From Microvelia longipes (Eukaryota; Arthropoda; Insecta; Hemiptera; Veliidae), in NCBI GenBank assembly GCA_018340805.1, contig JACMZG010001913.1, forward strand, positions 24,648,229 through 24,712,228: a DNA stretch of 64,000 nucleotides. The letters run 5' to 3'. Below the pieces are notes generated by a model. The model saw only the letters and a program-made list of their open reading frames with translations, ran no database searches and had not been told where the DNA came from. Position 1 is the stretch's first letter; every line of letters begins with the position of its first letter. Positions 48,650 through 58,779 of the stretch are shown here, one piece after another. The position numbers and the translations under genes were made by a program.

Positions 48650-49240
48650 AGTTTTCTTGTTTAGAAAAATAGTTTTATAACTTTAGAATTACTTATAAAC
48701 ACGAACTGTACCAAAAGTAATGTAAATAGAAATTGGGGTTTTAAAGAGTTATTCACTATAAATCTTTTTATTTGTCATAATAAATCATATTATGCTATAA
48801 ATAAATTTGAAATTCAACTCGATATTTCCCGTCTAGCCCCTTCCCCTAAACTTTCCAAATTAAATTTTAGCTAAAAACTCAAGAACATTAACTAGAACTT
48901 GCATTTAAGAAACTGTTTCCTCCTTTAAAATTTAGAAATAATTTATTACTTCATGTTATAATAATATCTATAATTAGAAAACCAATATGGGGGGTAATTT
49001 TTCTTATTTTAGTTTAATAATTTTAAAGAAACAATTTATAAAAAATATAAATTATAATCAATATTAGTCATAGTGTTCTATATTTTTAGATGAGTTATTG
49101 TAAAAAGTATACTGGTTGAAATTAAGGATCTTATTTTCTTACGATTAGTTTAATTAATATTATTAATCGTAAAGTTTTAACTTCGAGAAAGATATTTTTA
49201 ATACAAAACTAATATAAAATTTTTGACTAAACTATTTAAA
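48650..49240. other. AT-rich non-coding stretch
   Basis: Nothing is supported. Confidence 0.35.
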
Positions 49241-49243
49241 CTA

Positions 49244-49686
49244 GATAATTTTATGAGGTAATGGTCAGATAAAAATAAAAACACAAAAGTTTGGAATAAA
49301 ACTACTTCTGAAGAAGGCATAATTTACGGCGGAAAGCTCAAATTTTGTGTCCTGAACACTGAAGCTTAGGCTAAACCAGCAGTGCTTTATTGTATTGTTG
49401 GATTTAGTAGCTGTTGTCATGGTGGCAGTTTTTTACATAAGTTTGTTAAATAAAATTAAAATGTTTAGAGTTTTCGTTTTGAATGAAATTAAGGCCCGTA
49501 TTCAAAGACATCTTCCTAACATTCTCCTTGTTCCTTAAGGAGAATGTTAGGATGAAGTCTTTAAATACGGGCCTAAGTTGTTCTCATTTTTGATACCGGA
49601 AAGTAGAGAGGGATAGGAAGCAGGTAGCTCCGTCTCTCACGTTTTGTGTTTTTATTTTTATCTGACCATTACCTCATAAAATTATC
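49244..49686 (+). mobile_element. MITE with perfect 45-bp terminal repeats
   Basis: GATAATTTTATGAGGTAATG and on for 45 bases is repeated as an exact reverse complement at 49,642-49,686. The interior includes CTGAAGA (49,308-49,314) and GAAA (49,332-49,335), a weak echo of the hammerhead-like core, and a nested 81-bp Harbinger-like MITE. Identical arms suggest recent origin. No target duplication is evident. Confidence 0.7.
49493..49573 (+). mobile_element. 81-bp palindromic PIF/Harbinger-like MITE
   Basis: GGCCCGTATTCAAAGACATC at one end and AATACGGGCC at the other meet at CCTAACATTCTCC / GGAGAATGTTAGG. TAA flanks both sides directly (49,490-49,492; 49,574-49,576). The terminus equals that of the 14,878-15,959 element. 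Confidence 0.8.
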
Positions 49687-49744
49687 TCGATATTTTTAAT
49701 TGCACGGGAATCTTATCTGCTGTAAAATATATTTTAAATCTATC

Positions 49745-49835
49745 ATTTGATACTACTGAGTTTTGCGAAACACGAATAGTTGACACAATGTCTCTCGCAC
49801 AATCATACTATATTTTAAATCGTAAACCAAATCTC
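49745..49835 (-). repeat. Family D fragment
   Basis: CATTTGATACTACTGAGTTT, ATAGTTGACACAATG and CTCTCGCAC are the reverse complement of 17.1 kb. Confidence 0.6.
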
Positions 49836-49984
49836 ATTTACTGAAATTCTTTACACATTGTAACTTTTAAATAGTAAGTAAAGATCTCAAATAGTTTATA
49901 CCTTAAAATTGAATAAAAATCTTAAAAATGTTCATGATGCAGTGAATATATATTTTATAACATAAGTTCTTATATATTTACTTT

Positions 49985-50355
49985 TCATATGCTTGCTAAT
50001 CAAGTGACCCCACCCCACACCGCCCTACTTAAGTCTGGCTAACTAAGTGGCACCACTACACTACAACTTATTGACGTCTGCCTTATTAAATGACCCCACC
50101 CCTCTGCATCATATTGTCGTCAGGATAATTAAGTGACCCCACCTCACAGCAACCTATTGACGTTTTGCTAACTGATTGACCCCATCCCACTGCAACATAT
50201 TGACGCCTGGCTAATTAAATGACCCCTCCTCACTGCAACCTATTGACGTTTGCCTAATTAAGTGACCCCACCTCACGGCAACCTATTGACGTTTGCCTAA
50301 TTGAGTGCCCCTTCCCACTGCAACATATTGACGCCTGGCTAATTAAGTGACCCGC
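49985..50355. repeat. 43-bp minisatellite, about 8.5 copies
   Basis: The unit contains TATTGACGTTTGCCTAATTA and AGTGACCCCACC, with starts near 50,112, 50,155, 50,198, 50,241, 50,284 and 50,325. Copies differ by a few bases, most at the GTTTGCC/GCCTGGC site. Confidence 0.9.
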
Positions 50356-50501
50356 CCTAAGGCATCCGATTAATAAAGTTTGAAGACTTGAAAACTAAAT
50401 TTTGCTATTGGAAAACTTCTTTTTTTACTGTTAGTTTTTTGTATCTACATTTTTTTACTTTATTATTTTAAAGTAAGATTAGTAATGGTTGTAAAGATGA
50501 G

Positions 50502-50920
50502 TGTTAGGACAGGAGTTAAAAGCTTTTCTAGAAATAGCAAGTATGCGTTGCTCCGTCCTGTCCTGACACTTAAACCAAGTTGTGAAAATTATTGTTTCTA
50601 AGAGTTTATCTGCTGGAAGATGGACCCGTAAACATTGCACACTGAATTTTATGTTGAAGCGATGTAAAATGATAAAATGTAAAGTGATGAAAACTGTTAA
50701 GTGGTGAAATAATCAGGATTGTAAACTGGCGAATAAGCAGTGCTGTAGGGACTCTAGGCCCTTATAGTGACCCCACTTTAAACCCTTAGAAACAATAATT
50801 CTCACAACTTGGTTTAAGTGTCAGGACAGGACCCCTCCTGCCCTGACACAACTATGTGTGTCCTCCCCCCCCCCCACATAGTTGCTATTTCTAGCAAACC
50901 TTCTAACGCCTGTCCTAACA
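50502..50920 (+). mobile_element. Inverted-repeat element with TGTTAGGACAGG ends
   Basis: The left arm (50,502-50,603) and right arm (50,785-50,920) pair over TGTTAGGACAGG, AGAAATAGCAA, GTCAGGACAGG or its complement, and AACTTGG..AATTATTGTTTCTAAG. The right arm has an extra hairpin and a C-run of about 11. There is no coding core, and no clear target duplication. Confidence 0.65.
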
Positions 50921-50939
50921 ATAGTTACGATAATTAGAT

Positions 50940-52600
50940 TGACGATTTTATATAATTTTTTTTTAATAACTTAAACAATATCAATATCAGTCCTCTTAGC
51001 TCATCAACTGGGCAGGATGCCCCTTTACGGCCTGGTGGTTTACTTTATGATGTTCTATCGGACCCTAATATCCCTTTTTATGGCTTCAGTTTCCGAACTT
51101 GAAGACAAGTATAAATAGGGAAGCACTCGTATCATTTTATTATTTTCTTTGTCCATAATGACTTCTTACATCCCTAAAGATGCCTGGTGACGCAGTAAAC
51201 ACTGGAAGATCTAAATCTTCATGACAAAACCGTATGAACTATACTCAGTTCATAAACATTAATCCTAATCTAAATTTTTAGAAAAGGTATTTATTGTAAG
51301 AAGGGTACTGGTTGGGTTCAATAACCATATTTTATTACGATACAAAGTTCACTTTCACGAGATATAGTTTTTATAAAAATTGGCTTAGACTCAAAAATGT
51401 TTTTTTCGAGTATAATGTGTGTAGTAACGTTTATTGGTTGATAAGAAATGTAAAAAGTTTATTTTCACTTTTCTTTTTTTTTAAAGAAAATATGTATTCT
51501 ACAGTTTCCTTGTGATGTAATATTTTCAAATTCTTATTAATCATGATTAAAACTTCTGAACAACATTTTCCGTTTCATTTTGATAGCTGGTTTTGACAGT
51601 GAAATAATAATGTTTTAAAAACTAGACTTTAACAGTCGCAAGATTTTATAAAGTTTTATACATTTGATTCTTTTTGTCAAAGTCTTTGTTTAAGTTAAGC
51701 TCGGGATATAGAGAAGAAAGGGAATTTCATTTTAGAGCTGTATCAGGGATTTGAGAGTAGAGCTATCTGTAATCCTTACTCACACTATTTGAGACTTGAA
51801 AGTCTTAGTGACTTTTCGACCCTTTCCAATCCCTCAGTCTTCCAGTCCTCTGTCTGGCTAATTAACGAAGTTTTAAAACCGGAAAACTAAGTTTTCTTTT
51901 GAAAAATGTCTTTACACTGATTTTATGCTTTTATGTATCCACGTTTTTCTTTACTTGTTTACTTGATAAGAATTAAGACACATTAGTATTTTTTTTTAAA
52001 TATTTTTTTTATTGAATAATATAAACTATATATAATATAAAATAAAACATTAAGACGTTTTTTATATGTATTATATAAATATGTATTATAAGTAATACAT
52101 AGAAAATAAAATTGTTTTATTCATAACTAATAATTTAAAATAAGAGAAAAAAATGAATGATGATTTTCTGCATATAAAATTAAATGGTTTTTAAATTAAA
52201 AATGGTAATAGTTTTAAATTTTGCTTTTTATAAGTAAAGAGGAAGTAAGGAGTAACTTTGAGAAAATATTGCGACAAGCTTATTTCAGATAGAGATACTA
52301 TTACTAGAGAGGCCCTATCGATTTAATAAATATAAATACAAATATAATTAAAAAAATCATTAGTACGAATATAACACAAAAAGCAATTGATTTATTATTA
52401 TTATTTAAAGAGACCCACTACTTAAGAGTATTCGGAGAGACATCGAAAGTAAATTAAAGTAATCGATTAAGTAAATTAAAACATCGAACAAAATTAAAAC
52501 ATCGAACAATCGAAGTAACCTGACCACCTTCAATTATAAGTACAATCAAATAATCAGTACAAAATTACAATAAAACGATAAATATACAAATCAAAACGCA
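50940..52600. other. AT-rich stretch with a TATA-like site
   Basis: A TATAAATAGG string at about 51,109 is followed within 35 bases by CGTATCATTT. No sustained frame follows. There is nothing else. Confidence 0.35.
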
Positions 52601-52619
52601 ATCAATATGCGGGAAGCCA

Positions 52620-52790
52620 AAATCAATTTATTTATTATGACCTTAATTCACTCTTGAAGGAGGTTTGAATGAGGTTACACTGAGACCCTGAGAGCCCTAA
52701 AAAGATGTTTTAAAGCTCTCAATGTATTGAGATAGGCTATGCCTCCTCTAGTATATATCTCTATGTAATTTCAGATATATAGCATTTTAT
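52620..52790 (-). repeat. Family E copy
   Basis: Minus orientation: TTTATTATGACCTTAATTC, TGAGAGCCCTAAAAAGATG, CTCAATGTATTGAGATAGGC and TATATCTCTATGTAATTTC. Confidence 0.75.
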
Positions 52791-52834
52791 TTCACTATTT
52801 AATGTATTTTTCTTAATCGAAGAGTCAGCAACAC

Positions 52835-52878
52835 TTGATACTTGCTGTGGGATATTCATATCCAACAGCAAGTATCAA
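52835..52878. other. 21-bp near-perfect hairpin, tiny loop
   Basis: TTGATACTTGCTGTGGGATA pairs with TATCCAACAGCAAGTATCAA across a 3- to 4-nt centre, with one mismatch. It is isolated and has no host element boundary. Confidence 0.65.
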
Positions 52879-53029
52879 CGGTAGATGATTTTTCGATTGC
52901 TTCGTTAACTTGCGGTAAATACATTTTTAATTATTTTCTTAATATTTTTCAATTCAAAATATGATTTACAGTGAATAAATGTTTCTTTGTGATTAAAAGT
53001 GTACTTCTCGGTGTTACGATTTTGCTTAA

Positions 53030-53760
53030 TTTTCAAGACATTTCTATAGTGCTCAGTTATACTTACAGTTTAAGGTATCATGAGAGTATTACATGATAAT
53101 AATACATACTTGTAATAATAATAAATACTTATAAGAACATAAGTATAATGTTCTTACGTCAAAATATTCCTCTTCGCGTTGAGATTTTTCTTACGATTGG
53201 CAGGTATTATTTAAACAGTTGTTAATAATTTCATACTATTCAAATATCTTGCTTTGTGTAAATATTATGAATTAGATTTGTGGTTTCATTTGGATAGTTT
53301 TGGTGCTCGCTCACGACTCAAGCTCCCTTAGTGTTAAGATTTATCTTTCGATTAGAGGTATTATTTAATTATTTTGTATATTTTCGCTTACGATTAAATT
53401 ATCCTCCTTAGTATTGATATAGTTCCGTGTTGTCGCTTACGATTTTAGTTCCCTTTAAATCATATCATTCGCATACGATTCAAATATATTCCTGGACGTT
53501 GAGATCATAAATGTAACGGTATTATTTAAACAGTTCTTTTTGTCGCTTACAATCAAAAGTATTTTTGAAGTAGAATTCAAAAAATAAGCGTGACAATTAA
53601 AATTATTTTATTACTCTGATTTATGTAGTGTTGAAATTTGAGCGGTTGCTCCATCATTTAAACAGTTGTATATTGTCGCTTACAATTGAAATATATTTTT
53701 TTGTGTTGAGCTTTTTATGTCGTATTCTCATCATTTGCATAGTTGTAGCGACGAGGTTAA
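53030..53760. repeat. Decayed tandem array (TCGCTTACGATT units)
   Basis: At least eight diverged occurrences of a TCGCTTACGATT-like word (near 53,190, 53,315, 53,390, 53,425, 53,470, 53,545 and 53,680) lie among GTTGAGAT and ATTATTTAAACAG words. This suggests an old tandem repeat of roughly 75-100 bp units. Confidence 0.55.
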
Positions 53761-54110
53761 AACGACGAAAATAAATACCTAGCTTAGTATAATAGAAGGA
53801 GAAAGAAGAATAAGGAAGATGAATGAAATAAAGAGGAAGAGAATTGTAGAGTGTATGCACCTGAGGGTACATCGGCCTGCTGTATTCTAAATCATAGGGT
53901 GGTTAGTCACCATGGGCCTACTAACCACACTGTAGAAATTAACAATAAGTCTATAAGGGCAGTAAGAAGTAGGATGGCTTATCAAGATCACAGAAGATGA
54001 CACGCAATGTGCGAGTGAAGGGCACTCTGGAATAATCCAGCCCGTAGAGACATGGTGTAATACGCGGGTCGGGGCAACATCACTGCAGACAAATATAGCC
54101 CGAAGCAAGC
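53760..54110. other. Unassigned less AT-rich block
   Basis: A purine-rich tract is followed by ~230 bases with balanced composition, open on minus (53,887-54,108) but with no recognisable domain. It is possibly a repeat unique within this window. Confidence 0.3.
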
Positions 54111-55470
54111 AAAATAACTAAATTAAACATTAAAAAAAACTTGACAACACGGTTACTGGTGACCGATGACAACGATGCCGGCTAGAAACAGGTGATTTTT
54201 ACAAAAATAAGGCAGTGTTGCCAACAAATAGGATAAATTTATAAGAAGAAGGATTTAATCTATATGAAGATTAAACTGCTGTAAACTATCATGATGTGGT
54301 GTGACGAGGCCGTTGCGTTCTGCCTAAAACCCTAACTAAACTAACAATAGAAGGGCGCTAAGTACAAAATAAAGCGGTAATTTAGAGTATTATATCCAAT
54401 ATCACGCATAACACTTAAAGTATCATCTAGTGATATGTTTTTATTACAAATTTCTTGTTATTATATTAATATTACACTAAATTAAAGTTGTAGAATTTAT
54501 GTTTCTCATAATAATTCATGGAATGGATTTGTTTATTCAAATAATTATTAATTTTAATTATACTATTTAAATAATTAATAAGTTACATTAAATTTACGTC
54601 TGTTGAATAAATCATGTCAAAAATTATTAATAATCTTTGATTATTTTACTTTTTAACTTACAATTAATTATTAATTTTGAAAATGTTGAATATTAATTCA
54701 TGTTTCTACAATTTAACTATTTTAAAAGTTAAATTTGAGACAATTTGTATATTAATCTACGTATTATGAAACATTAAATCATTTCATCGTTTTATAGTAT
54801 AATTATTATGCAACTTCGACACAGTTAAATTATTGTAATAGCGTTAGATTAATTGATTAACATATTTTTATTACCCATACTCAATAGTAGGCATCAATAG
54901 TATATTTGCATTTTTAATATTTAAGTTTACATGACAACATTTCTGAAGAATGCATAAAAATTTATGTAATAAAACTGGGTTTAATAAGAGTTCGGGTCAG
55001 AAGTAGTTAGGATAAACCAAGGATCCTAAATTAGGGGGAGGACCATTAAGGAACATTTTTGACTCCATGGAAGTTGTATTAGATAGAGAAATAGGACCAA
55101 AATTACTCCTCCTTGGTAATAATAAAAAAAGGCGCTAAACGCAGGTTATGTAGCAAGGTTGTCGAGTTTGCTTCTCAATTTCTTCTGTGCTTCTCGCGAT
55201 TGTAACATTTCTGGTGCTTGTTAAGTCCTTTGAGCTTATTTAATTTTAAATTTTGCACCATACTTGCCACTTCACTCACCACAGTGAGTGATAATTTAAG
55301 CGTGTTTTGTTATAACCTTCTCAAGGAATAAACAATGGGAAACCATTGAAGGTAAGTTCGCCTCTAAAAGATAAAGCGCAGGTCCTTACTTTGAGAGTTT
55401 AGAATTTTAGAGTTATAAGAATTGCAAGCTTGCGCAGTTTGTACCAAGCAAGTGCAGTTGGTTTTGTGAC
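54110..55470. other. AT-rich stretch with a possible 5' exon
   Basis: It is mostly featureless. At 55,136-55,345 composition is balanced and ends CCATTGAAGGTAAGTTC, a consensus-quality splice donor. The only ATG before it (55,334) hits a stop after four codons. Confidence 0.3.
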
Positions 55471-55554
55471 GTCTGTTTCGTGTTGAATTCTCTTTTTTTT
55501 TGGTTTCGATGGGGTCACTTTTTTGTACGGCAAATCGACTTAGTGCTCATCCCC

Positions 55555-55625
55555 TTTATTCAAGATCCTTGGGATGAACGTAGCGAATCCGTTTGGAAGA
55601 GGAAAAGTTCCGAGGTACCCAGTAC
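55555..55625 (+). repeat. Family A 3' end
   Basis: GGATGAACGTAGCGAATCCG is followed by AGGAAAAGTTCCGAGGTACC. Confidence 0.7.
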
Positions 55626-56320
55626 CTATTTTTTAAGTTATATTCAAATTATATTTTATTGGCATTTAAACGATTTCTTTGACATAAAATGTATTTTATT
55701 GGCCGTAACTTTGGTGTATTAAAATCATTTACTGTTTTGTAGTTTGAGAAACGCCATGACTTAAGTAACAGGAATGCTCAACAATATTCATATCGATATA
55801 TCAAAATTTTAGTTCAACCCAGTTTTATAATGATTTATTATTAAGTTTACTTGATTGCAGCAAAAATAAATTCTCATAAACCTGCTCTTTAATGGTTTTG
55901 TAGGCAAATTATTTACTGTCATCTATATCTTACCGTCTGTAGATAGACTCTGACTGTTTTATGATCACTAAACATTATTATTAAATCAATTTTAGTTTAT
56001 AACTGTTTGCTACAAAGTTTGTTTTATCACCAAATAAAAAGCTCTATACCTATCTTTTGCTAATTTTAGTTTAATATGAACATAGCTGATTTTGATGTTT
56101 AAAGATAAGCTAGCAATTATGAAATCTTTACTGTATATACCAATGAAAGCAACGCTGTTAAATTTATGCTACTACGTTGTGCTGTTTAATTTTTATATGA
56201 TCTAATAAAACCGTAGTTTTTGATAAAAACTTGTATTTTTTATTGGTTAAACATTAAAGAAAAACGCGGGACCGATTCGGTTTTGGAGAATTCTAGAGGA
56301 AAATATATTTAAAGAACTTT
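55625..56320. other. AT-rich non-coding stretch
   Basis: Nothing is supported. Confidence 0.35.
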
Positions 56321-56322
56321 TT

Positions 56323-56432
56323 AATAATAAAATAAAATGGCTTATAGTTCTAAATCTACAATAAATACAGCGTATCAATTAATGTTTTTTTTTTGTAGAT
56401 TTTAGAACTATAACCATTTTATTCTATTTATT
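56323..56432. mobile_element. 110-bp palindromic element
   Basis: Arms 56,323-56,361 and 56,393-56,432 pair over AATAAAATGGCTTATAGTTC and CTAAATCTACAA with few mismatches. It is probably a tiny MITE, with no target duplication seen. Confidence 0.55.
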
Positions 56433-56439
56433 AAAAATA

Positions 56440-57890
56440 TAGAAGTTCTATAAGAGAAGTAGTGAAACCTGTAAGTGAAGTTATTGTTAAATTTAAGAAC
56501 TGATAAACATTTCTTGAAGATATTTAACTTTAGCGAATTCCGAAGAATAAATAGGCTTATGAGGTTGGGATCAACGTATTCGATACATTCGATAAACATT
56601 GAAATTATGCTGATAATAAGATGAAACTTGGTACATATGTTGGTCACATGTATGACTTTATTCGTACTAAACTTCGAACCGATAATCAAATTTTTCCGCG
56701 TTTATAAATTTTCAATTTTTTTCTGTCATTACTGCGGGTCAATGAAAAAATCAATTCTGTATAATAAATACCCTGGGAAATACAAATAACACATAAATAA
56801 ATAGACACACTAACACATACACACAAGACCTTTGGGTGGTAAATACCCTCCAAGAGGTCTTAGGAACCACTGAAAAAGATAGATCAATTCGCATTATGTC
56901 CATACACATTAATTTTATTTTATAACTAGTGTATGTGTAACGAAAATTACTTTTACTGGTATTAGGTATAAATGCGTGGATTGGGTATTTATTTTGTTTG
57001 TTTTTGAGTTTTATGTATTTAATTTTGTTTTACTTGATAATCTTTATTACATTTATCCCAACGTAAGTGTATTTATCTAAATATACGTATTTACCGCGAG
57101 ATTTGCTGTTTGTCTGGATATACGCAGGATTTTGTCGTTTTAAATATTTTTGGGAATAGTTGTAATATTTGTGTAAGTGGGAGGGACAGATAATTGTTTT
57201 AGAATGTTACCCCAGGGATAGAGGGCTTTTTCGGTGCGGATTTTAGAAATTGAATTAAACCGGAGGGGGGTTTTCAAGTCCTTTAGTATCCCAAGAGGAC
57301 GAGGGGAATATAATAGTGGGAGGGGGAACCAACAGGCTAAAACCCCAACTAGGTAATGTGTCATAATTTCGGGACATTGTTTTCATTACAACATTGTAAC
57401 CCAACGTAACTTTAGTTTAATTTTTTTGATGTTTTAAAATGATTTATTATATGGAAACATATATAATGAAGTCACTGTATAAACATAATTTATGTTTTAT
57501 TCTAACAACGTAATACATTTTTTTGCATATTATACGTATTATTTTTTTACTGAAGTTATAACATATTTTTTGTAAACAAAGCTTTTTTATTAGCGAATTT
57601 TCTCAATTTGTGATTAAAATCCCCGGTCTTATCTCGTTGATAAACATGAAAAACAGTGTCTAAGATAACTTGTTAGCACACCCTGAAAATGTATACCATT
57701 CCGAAGACGAAAGAGCAAACTGACACATGTTAATTGATTATTGAATAATTAATTGAATAGTTGACATACATAAAAATGTCTTTATCGGAAATCGTAAAAT
57801 ATTATACGATACTTTCTTTACTCTTTAGTTTAAGATTTTCTGACTTAAACTACTCGAGTGCTAAGTCTACCATGTTAGAATTTTATTAAA
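56440..57890. other. AT-rich stretch with one GC-rich island
   Basis: The island at about 57,165-57,345 (GTTACCCCAGGGATAGAGGG and neighbours) is markedly more G-rich on plus. It has an uninterrupted 74-codon frame on minus but no known domain. The remainder is AT-rich. Confidence 0.3.
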
Positions 57891-58020
57891 ATAAAAATGT
57901 CAGCATGAGGACCTCTCTCTCGGAGGTCCGCAATTCGGGCGAATGAATTTTATTTGAAATGCTTTTTATCTTACTAAAAAATCCATTTTCCTCAAGTTTT
58001 CGATTTATGCTTTATAATTA
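57890..58020 (-). repeat. Family B fragment
   Basis: CGGAGGTCCGCAATTCGGGC and GAATGAATTTTATTTG match the minus copies at 29.29 and 21.37 kb. Confidence 0.6.
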
Positions 58021-58063
58021 TATATCTTAATGAACTAAGGTGAGCGTTAATGGAGTTCTTCTT

Positions 58064-58778
58064 AATAAAAGAGAAAGAAGTCTCTCCACAAAATATATAT
58101 TTTTAATAGCAAAGCGCTTTCAACGTAAAAGAGGTCATCATCAGTGCTAGCCTAACAAACAAAATAATACAATAAATCAGAAAATCTATAAAAAGAAAAA
58201 TAAATAAACATTAAGTAAACCGATTAAAAACACAAGTCAGTAAAAAAAATATAAAAAAATAAAAATAAATTAAAAAGAGACAATAATAAAAATTAAAAAA
58301 ATACCGTTGAATAAAGAAGAGGGTGATGATGAGTCTTATAGATCAGATATCAAAGATAGACTGTCTGGCGCTGTGTGGGCGCTAGTAAAAGGGCTCTCAG
58401 AAGGGCGTTCTTTCTCCCCTCTCATTAATGTTATCATCGCCCAGTGCCTCTTGCTTCTCAAAATTTCCAAATTTTCCAAGAAGTCCATTTCTTCCCTTTA
58501 CTAACAAAATGGAGGCAGCCAACTTTTTGTGGTCCATCATAATGGTTTCTCTCTTAAATGCTGGTAAAACTTGCTGTCCGACTTGGTAAAACTTGCTGTT
58601 TACTGACTTGTGTTTTTAATCGGTTTACTTAATTGTTTATTTATTTTTCTTTTTATAGATTTTCTGATTTATTGTATTATTTTGTTTGTTAGGCTAGCAC
58701 TGATGATGACTCTTTGTTAGGTTGAAAGCGCTTGTTATTAAGAATATATTTTGTGGAGAGACTTCTTTCTCTTTTATT
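58064..58778 (+). mobile_element. 715-bp foldback with hammerhead-like cores and a unique centre
   Basis: Arms of about 180 bp (58,064-58,244 and 58,599-58,778) are close inverted repeats. The left arm on minus has CTGATGA (58,144-58,138), GAAA (58,121-58,118), GC|GC, UU, and a 5-bp stem I TAGCA/TGCTA, so core plus stems I and III are intact. The right arm has CTGATGA at 58,700 and GAAA at 58,724, but one T after GCGC is lost. The 354-bp centre has coding-like frames (see below). Confidence 0.65.
58397..58540 (-). CDS. Short unassigned frame inside the 58 kb foldback
   Basis: From ATG at 58,540 the frame reads MMDHKKLAASILLVKGRNG, LLGKFGNFEKQEALGDDN and INERGERTPF, then stops (47 codons). 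An overlapping plus frame (58,307-58,504) is also open. The less AT-rich centre between the arms could be captured host sequence or the element's own relic. I recognise no family, and either strand could be the real one. Confidence 0.2.
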   Translation of the reverse strand: MMDHKKLAASILLVKGRNGLLGKFGNFEKQEALGDDNINERGERTPF

Positions 58779-58779
58779 A

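Noticed and set aside
49985..50355. CRISPR-like regular repeat array
   Set aside because: The units are contiguous with no unique spacers, and the genome is eukaryotic. It is a minisatellite.
53887..54108. 73-codon minus-strand frame in a balanced block
   Set aside because: No recognisable domain. The composition is ordinary and the other frames are almost as open, so it is not called as a gene.
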